Source: CAYQOX01 sp964419335
GTDB taxonomy: Bacteria; Hinthialibacterota; Hinthialibacteria; Hinthialibacterales; Hinthialibacteraceae
Reading direction: 5' to 3'
Length of the DNA stretch: 17,806 nt
NCBI GenBank assembly: GCA_964419335.1
Contig: CAYQOX010000070.1
Span: 1 to 17,806, forward strand
Positions 15,418 through 17,806 of this stretch are shown here, piece by piece; position 1 is the stretch's first letter; each line of letters opens with the position of its first letter. Below the pieces are notes generated by a model that saw only the letters and a program-made list of their open reading frames with translations, made no database searches and was not told the origin of the DNA. Position numbers and translations under genes: made by a program.

Positions 15418-15816
15418 TTAGGTGCGTGGTTCAAACTTGAGTGAAGTGGAATTAATACAATAGCGCTGTTCTGTGGGAGGTGGACCGTCAGGAAACACGT
15501 GTCCCAAGTGAGCTTCGCAACGTTTACAAACCACTTCGGTACGAGTCATGCCATGGCTGGTATCCTCATATTCTTCCAGTGCATCTTCTGAGATAGGTTT
15601 CCAAAAACTAGGCCAACCGGTGCCTGAATTAAATTTATTATCCGAAGAAAAAAGCGGATGATCGCAACAAACACAGGTATAGATTCCTTTTTCGTAAAAA
15701 TCATTATATTTCCCCGTAAAAGGCGGTTCTGTACCTTTTTCACGGGTAATGCGATATTGTTCTGTGGTTAATTGTTTCTTCCATTCCTGGGGATCTTTAC
15801 TAATTTTCTCAATCAT
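15418..15816 (-). CDS. msrB: Peptide-methionine (R)-S-oxide reductase
   Basis: It reduces the R isomer of methionine sulfoxide in oxidised proteins and acts in the cytoplasm. At 132 residues it is a stand-alone MsrB. The start is the ATG at 15816, with TGAGG six bases upstream, rather than the in-frame ATG at 15834. Zinc ligands Cys48/Cys51 (TCVCC) and Cys97/Cys100 (VCKRC) are present, as are GTGWPSFW and the catalytic Cys120 in RYCINS. No signal peptide or MsrA fusion is seen. It lies about 104 bases downstream of pyrD on the same strand and may share its transcript. Confidence 0.95.
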   Translation of the reverse strand: MIEKISKDPQEWKKQLTTEQYRITREKGTEPPFTGKYNDFYEKGIYTCVCCDHPLFSSDNKFNSGTGWPSFWKPISEDALEEYEDTSHGMTRTEVVCKRCEAHLGHVFPDGPPPTEQRYCINSTSLKFEPRT

Positions 15817-15919
15817 TGTAAACCTCACAGGCATTCATTTGGATTTTAGGTCATACTAACGCTTAGGGGAGAAAAAGGAATGGAATTACAAAAGTAAATC
15901 GTCTTTCGTATTTCTTGTT

Positions 15920-16984
15920 TTAGCGAAAAGAGAAAATGTTTTTAATTTGATTTTCATTAAAGTGGGATATTAAGCCTTCTTTTATTTCTTTAACAATAGC
16001 AGGGCCTTGGTAAATAAATCCTGTATACAATTGCAGCAGCGAGGCACCAGCATGTAATTTCTCCAAAGCATCTTTTGAGGTAAAGATTCCTCCACAACCG
16101 ATAATGGGAATTTCACCTTGAACACGCTCCGCAATGAACCGAATCACTTCGGTAGAACGTTGACGCAAAGGAGCGCCGCTTAACCCGCCACTTTCGCGAT
16201 TTCCTGTTTGACTTGTGGTATTGGTAGCAATAATTCCATCGATATGACAATCTTGACATACTTTGATCGCTTCTTGGATTTCTTTATTAGTAAGATCAGG
16301 AGCAAATTTGACACACAAGGGTTTAGTTTGCTCGTTGTTGGAGAGGAAACGCATTTTCTGTTTTATTTCACCCAATAATATTTCCAAGGATTCGGCCGAT
16401 TGGAGATCGCGAAGATTTTCAGTATTGGGTGAACTGACATTCACGGCGAAATAGTCTCCATAGGGATAGAGGCGTTCAAGGGACATGAGATAGTCGGCTA
16501 TAACTTGGTCGATGGTATTAATTGGGGTGTCTTTTTGCTTGCCGAGGCTAATGCCAATGATAAGATTGTGTTCACCAAGAGATTGTAGGCGCCGGGCAAT
16601 GGCCAGAGAGCCTTCATTATTGAACCCCATGCGGTTAACGATGGCTTGATCTTGGGGATACCGAAAGATTCGAGGCTTAGGATTTCCCTCTTGAGGTTCG
16701 GGGGTTACAGTACCGATCTCGGCGAAGGAAAAACCGAACATATCGAGTAGATCGATGGCCGTAGCGTTTTTATCAAATCCTCCGGCTAATCCGATGGGAT
16801 TATGAAACTTTAGCCCCCAAATGGTTTGATGTAATCGGGGATCCTCGCAAGCATAATGCGATTTGATCACCGCCTTGAGAGGAGAAGAAAGTCGAAGAGC
16901 GGACAAGGCTTTTTCATGGATCCATTCAGGGTCAAAACGGAAGAAAAGAGATCTTGCTAAATATTGGTAAAGACGGAAGTTCAT
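15920..16984 (-). CDS. pyrD: Dihydroorotate dehydrogenase, quinone-dependent (class 2)
   Basis: It oxidises dihydroorotate to orotate in pyrimidine synthesis, passing electrons through FMN to the membrane quinone. I choose the ATG at 16984 (354 residues): its beginning MNFRLYQYLARSLFFRFDPE and WIHEKAL match the membrane-binding helices that start class 2 enzymes. The in-frame ATG at 17056 adds 24 unrelated residues and has no ribosome site; the chosen start has only a weak AGG. Seen blocks are NPIGLAGGFDKNATA, FAEIGTVTPEPQEGNPKPR, NRMGFNNEG, NVSSPNTENLR (182-192, the serine base typical of class 2), KFAPDL, ATNTTS, GGLSGAPL and GCGGI. The gene is complete. Confidence 0.95.
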   Translation of the reverse strand: MNFRLYQYLARSLFFRFDPEWIHEKALSALRLSSPLKAVIKSHYACEDPRLHQTIWGLKFHNPIGLAGGFDKNATAIDLLDMFGFSFAEIGTVTPEPQEGNPKPRIFRYPQDQAIVNRMGFNNEGSLAIARRLQSLGEHNLIIGISLGKQKDTPINTIDQVIADYLMSLERLYPYGDYFAVNVSSPNTENLRDLQSAESLEILLGEIKQKMRFLSNNEQTKPLCVKFAPDLTNKEIQEAIKVCQDCHIDGIIATNTTSQTGNRESGGLSGAPLRQRSTEVIRFIAERVQGEIPIIGCGGIFTSKDALEKLHAGASLLQLYTGFIYQGPAIVKEIKEGLISHFNENQIKNIFSFR

Positions 16985-17087
16985 CGATTTATAACCTAAT
17001 GCGTTTAGAGGATAATTGTTGAACGACCGAGGGTATAGTGCCTCATGTCGCCTCATTCCGCAAGAGAGGAGAAACGATGGACCAAGT

Positions 17088-17116
17088 TTGACTGTGATCC
17101 CCGTTGTTGATAAAAT
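17088..17116 (+). promoter_or_regulatory. Sigma-70 promoter of the small lipoprotein gene
   Basis: TTGACT (17088-17093), a 17-base spacer and TAAAAT (17111-17116) give a near-consensus promoter, with the start near 17123 and a 20-base leader. Confidence 0.75.
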
Positions 17117-17143
17117 AGAAAAAAAATCATGAGGTGAGTATAA

Positions 17144-17338
17144 ATGAATATCCGCTTTTTCATGTGTGGTTTTGCCTTGTTCATTGTTTGTTCATCTTGT
17201 GTGACCACAGGAGGGTACATGGATTCGAGTTTTACCCATCAGGTTTCCCAAAGTGGATCGAATTATTATCACGAATCCAGTTTCAATTATTTCAGCTCTG
17301 GCAGTTACGATAATTCATTCCATTTTAGCACAAAATAA
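17144..17338 (+). CDS. Small predicted lipoprotein
   Basis: It encodes 64 residues; the ATG at 17144 follows GAGGTGA by eight bases. The N-terminus is a short signal with MNIRFFMCGFALFIVCSSC, where Cys19 after C-S-S fits a lipobox, so it is probably anchored to a membrane by lipid. The remaining 45 residues are rich in Ser, Tyr, Phe and Asn (SGSNYYHESSFNYFSSGSYD) and likely disordered or amyloid-like. No family is recognised. It has its own promoter. No terminator hairpin is seen after the stop. Confidence 0.75.
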   Translation: MNIRFFMCGFALFIVCSSCVTTGGYMDSSFTHQVSQSGSNYYHESSFNYFSSGSYDNSFHFSTK

Positions 17339-17806
17339 CCCGAAAGCCCCCTTCCCTACTTTTTTTGTACTATTCCGGCTACTCATGACCATTCCAATAA
17401 AATGAATAAGAATCTGTCTTTTTATTCTTTTTAAGGGAACCTATTTCTTGAAAAACCCCTAATTTCTGATATGTTCAAACAATACAAATTTACTTCTATA
17501 TAAAAATTATAAACTATATTGGGTTTCATTTAATATACCTCTTTACCAAAATCGGATGTTTTTTTGAAGGTATGAGATTATCACGAACCAAGAAAAAGAT
17601 AGATTGTGTACCTCGAGGTATACAATTCAACCTCATTCAATACGCATAATACATATCTTTTTGACTCATATTCTTATAAAAATGAGAAAAAGGATAAAAA
17701 AAGTTTTCATAATTGAGGAGAGCCTTTGAGTCCTTCTAGTTTTGTTTTCAGGAAAAATCATTGAAATCACTGCACAAATAAAGAGTGGGAATGAATTCTT
17801 AGGAAT
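17339..17806. other. AT-rich stretch without a recognisable gene
   Basis: I find no frame with a ribosome site and protein-like composition on either strand. A GAGGAG at 17717-17722 precedes a TTG frame of only 12 codons. The one structured site is the palindrome at 17603-17626. Confidence 0.6.
17603..17626. promoter_or_regulatory. 24-base near-perfect palindrome, operator-like
   Basis: The arms ATTGTGTACCTC and GAGGTATACAAT pair at 11 of 12 positions around a CTCGAG centre. The size and symmetry fit the site of a dimeric repressor. No T-run follows. The gene it would control is outside the window or not recognised. Confidence 0.4.

Noticed and set aside
1..17806. CRISPR array, prophage structural genes, toxin-antitoxin or defence system
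   Set aside because: No regularly spaced repeats, no Cas, phage-structure, toxin or nuclease motifs were seen; the mobile DNA is limited to IS, intron and integrase remnants.

Overview
The window looks like a bacterial chromosome segment in two halves. Positions 1 to about 10,200 form a decaying accessory region; about 10,200 to 17,806 is ordinary, mostly intact core sequence. The gene mix (secreted DUF4038-type glycoside hydrolases with LamG modules, an FG-GAP propeller, a Tat-exported Gfo/Idh/MocA oxidoreductase, a heparin-lyase-like fragment) is typical of polysaccharide-degrading Planctomycetota, Verrucomicrobiota, Lentisphaerota and related candidate phyla. No marker here fixes the phylum.

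Accessory half: the readable genes lie mostly on the minus strand. In transcription order they are: the last part of a third DUF4038-type gene (7405-7623), a seven-blade FG-GAP/VCBS secreted protein, an IS3 remnant inserted in the gap, an intact DUF4038-type hydrolase (4292-5767), a paralogue of it broken by two frameshifts (2061-4181), a secreted protein of an uncharacterised family (760-1875) and a SWIM-zinc-finger-like stub. A 5'-truncated polysaccharide lyase fragment opens the window on the plus strand. Between 7.6 and 10.1 kb almost everything is broken: an N-truncated IS256 transposase, a 26-codon gene tail with a strong terminator, the 5' end of a group II intron directly after that terminator, a frameshifted helical CAZyme-like fragment, and a tyrosine integrase fragment with an internal stop. 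A tRNA-Trp lies just beyond the integrase with its 3' end facing it, as expected if this is the edge of an old genomic island.

Core half: a Tat-signal Gfo/Idh/MocA oxidoreductase with its own terminator; then a likely operon of cobA (uroporphyrinogen-III methyltransferase), a 121-residue unknown protein and lysA (diaminopimelate decarboxylase). Convergent to it is a small single-membrane-span protein behind a consensus sigma-70 promoter. Further on are msrB and pyrD on the minus strand, then a small lipoprotein with a good promoter on the plus strand, and finally about 470 bases with no gene but a 24-base near-perfect palindrome.

I did not find a convincing new multi-gene system. The most informative signals are the paired frameshifts in the DUF4038 paralogue (a 1-base loss and a 4-base tandem duplication that together restore frame), the group II intron start after a terminator, and the mosaic of truncated elements ending at tRNA-Trp.
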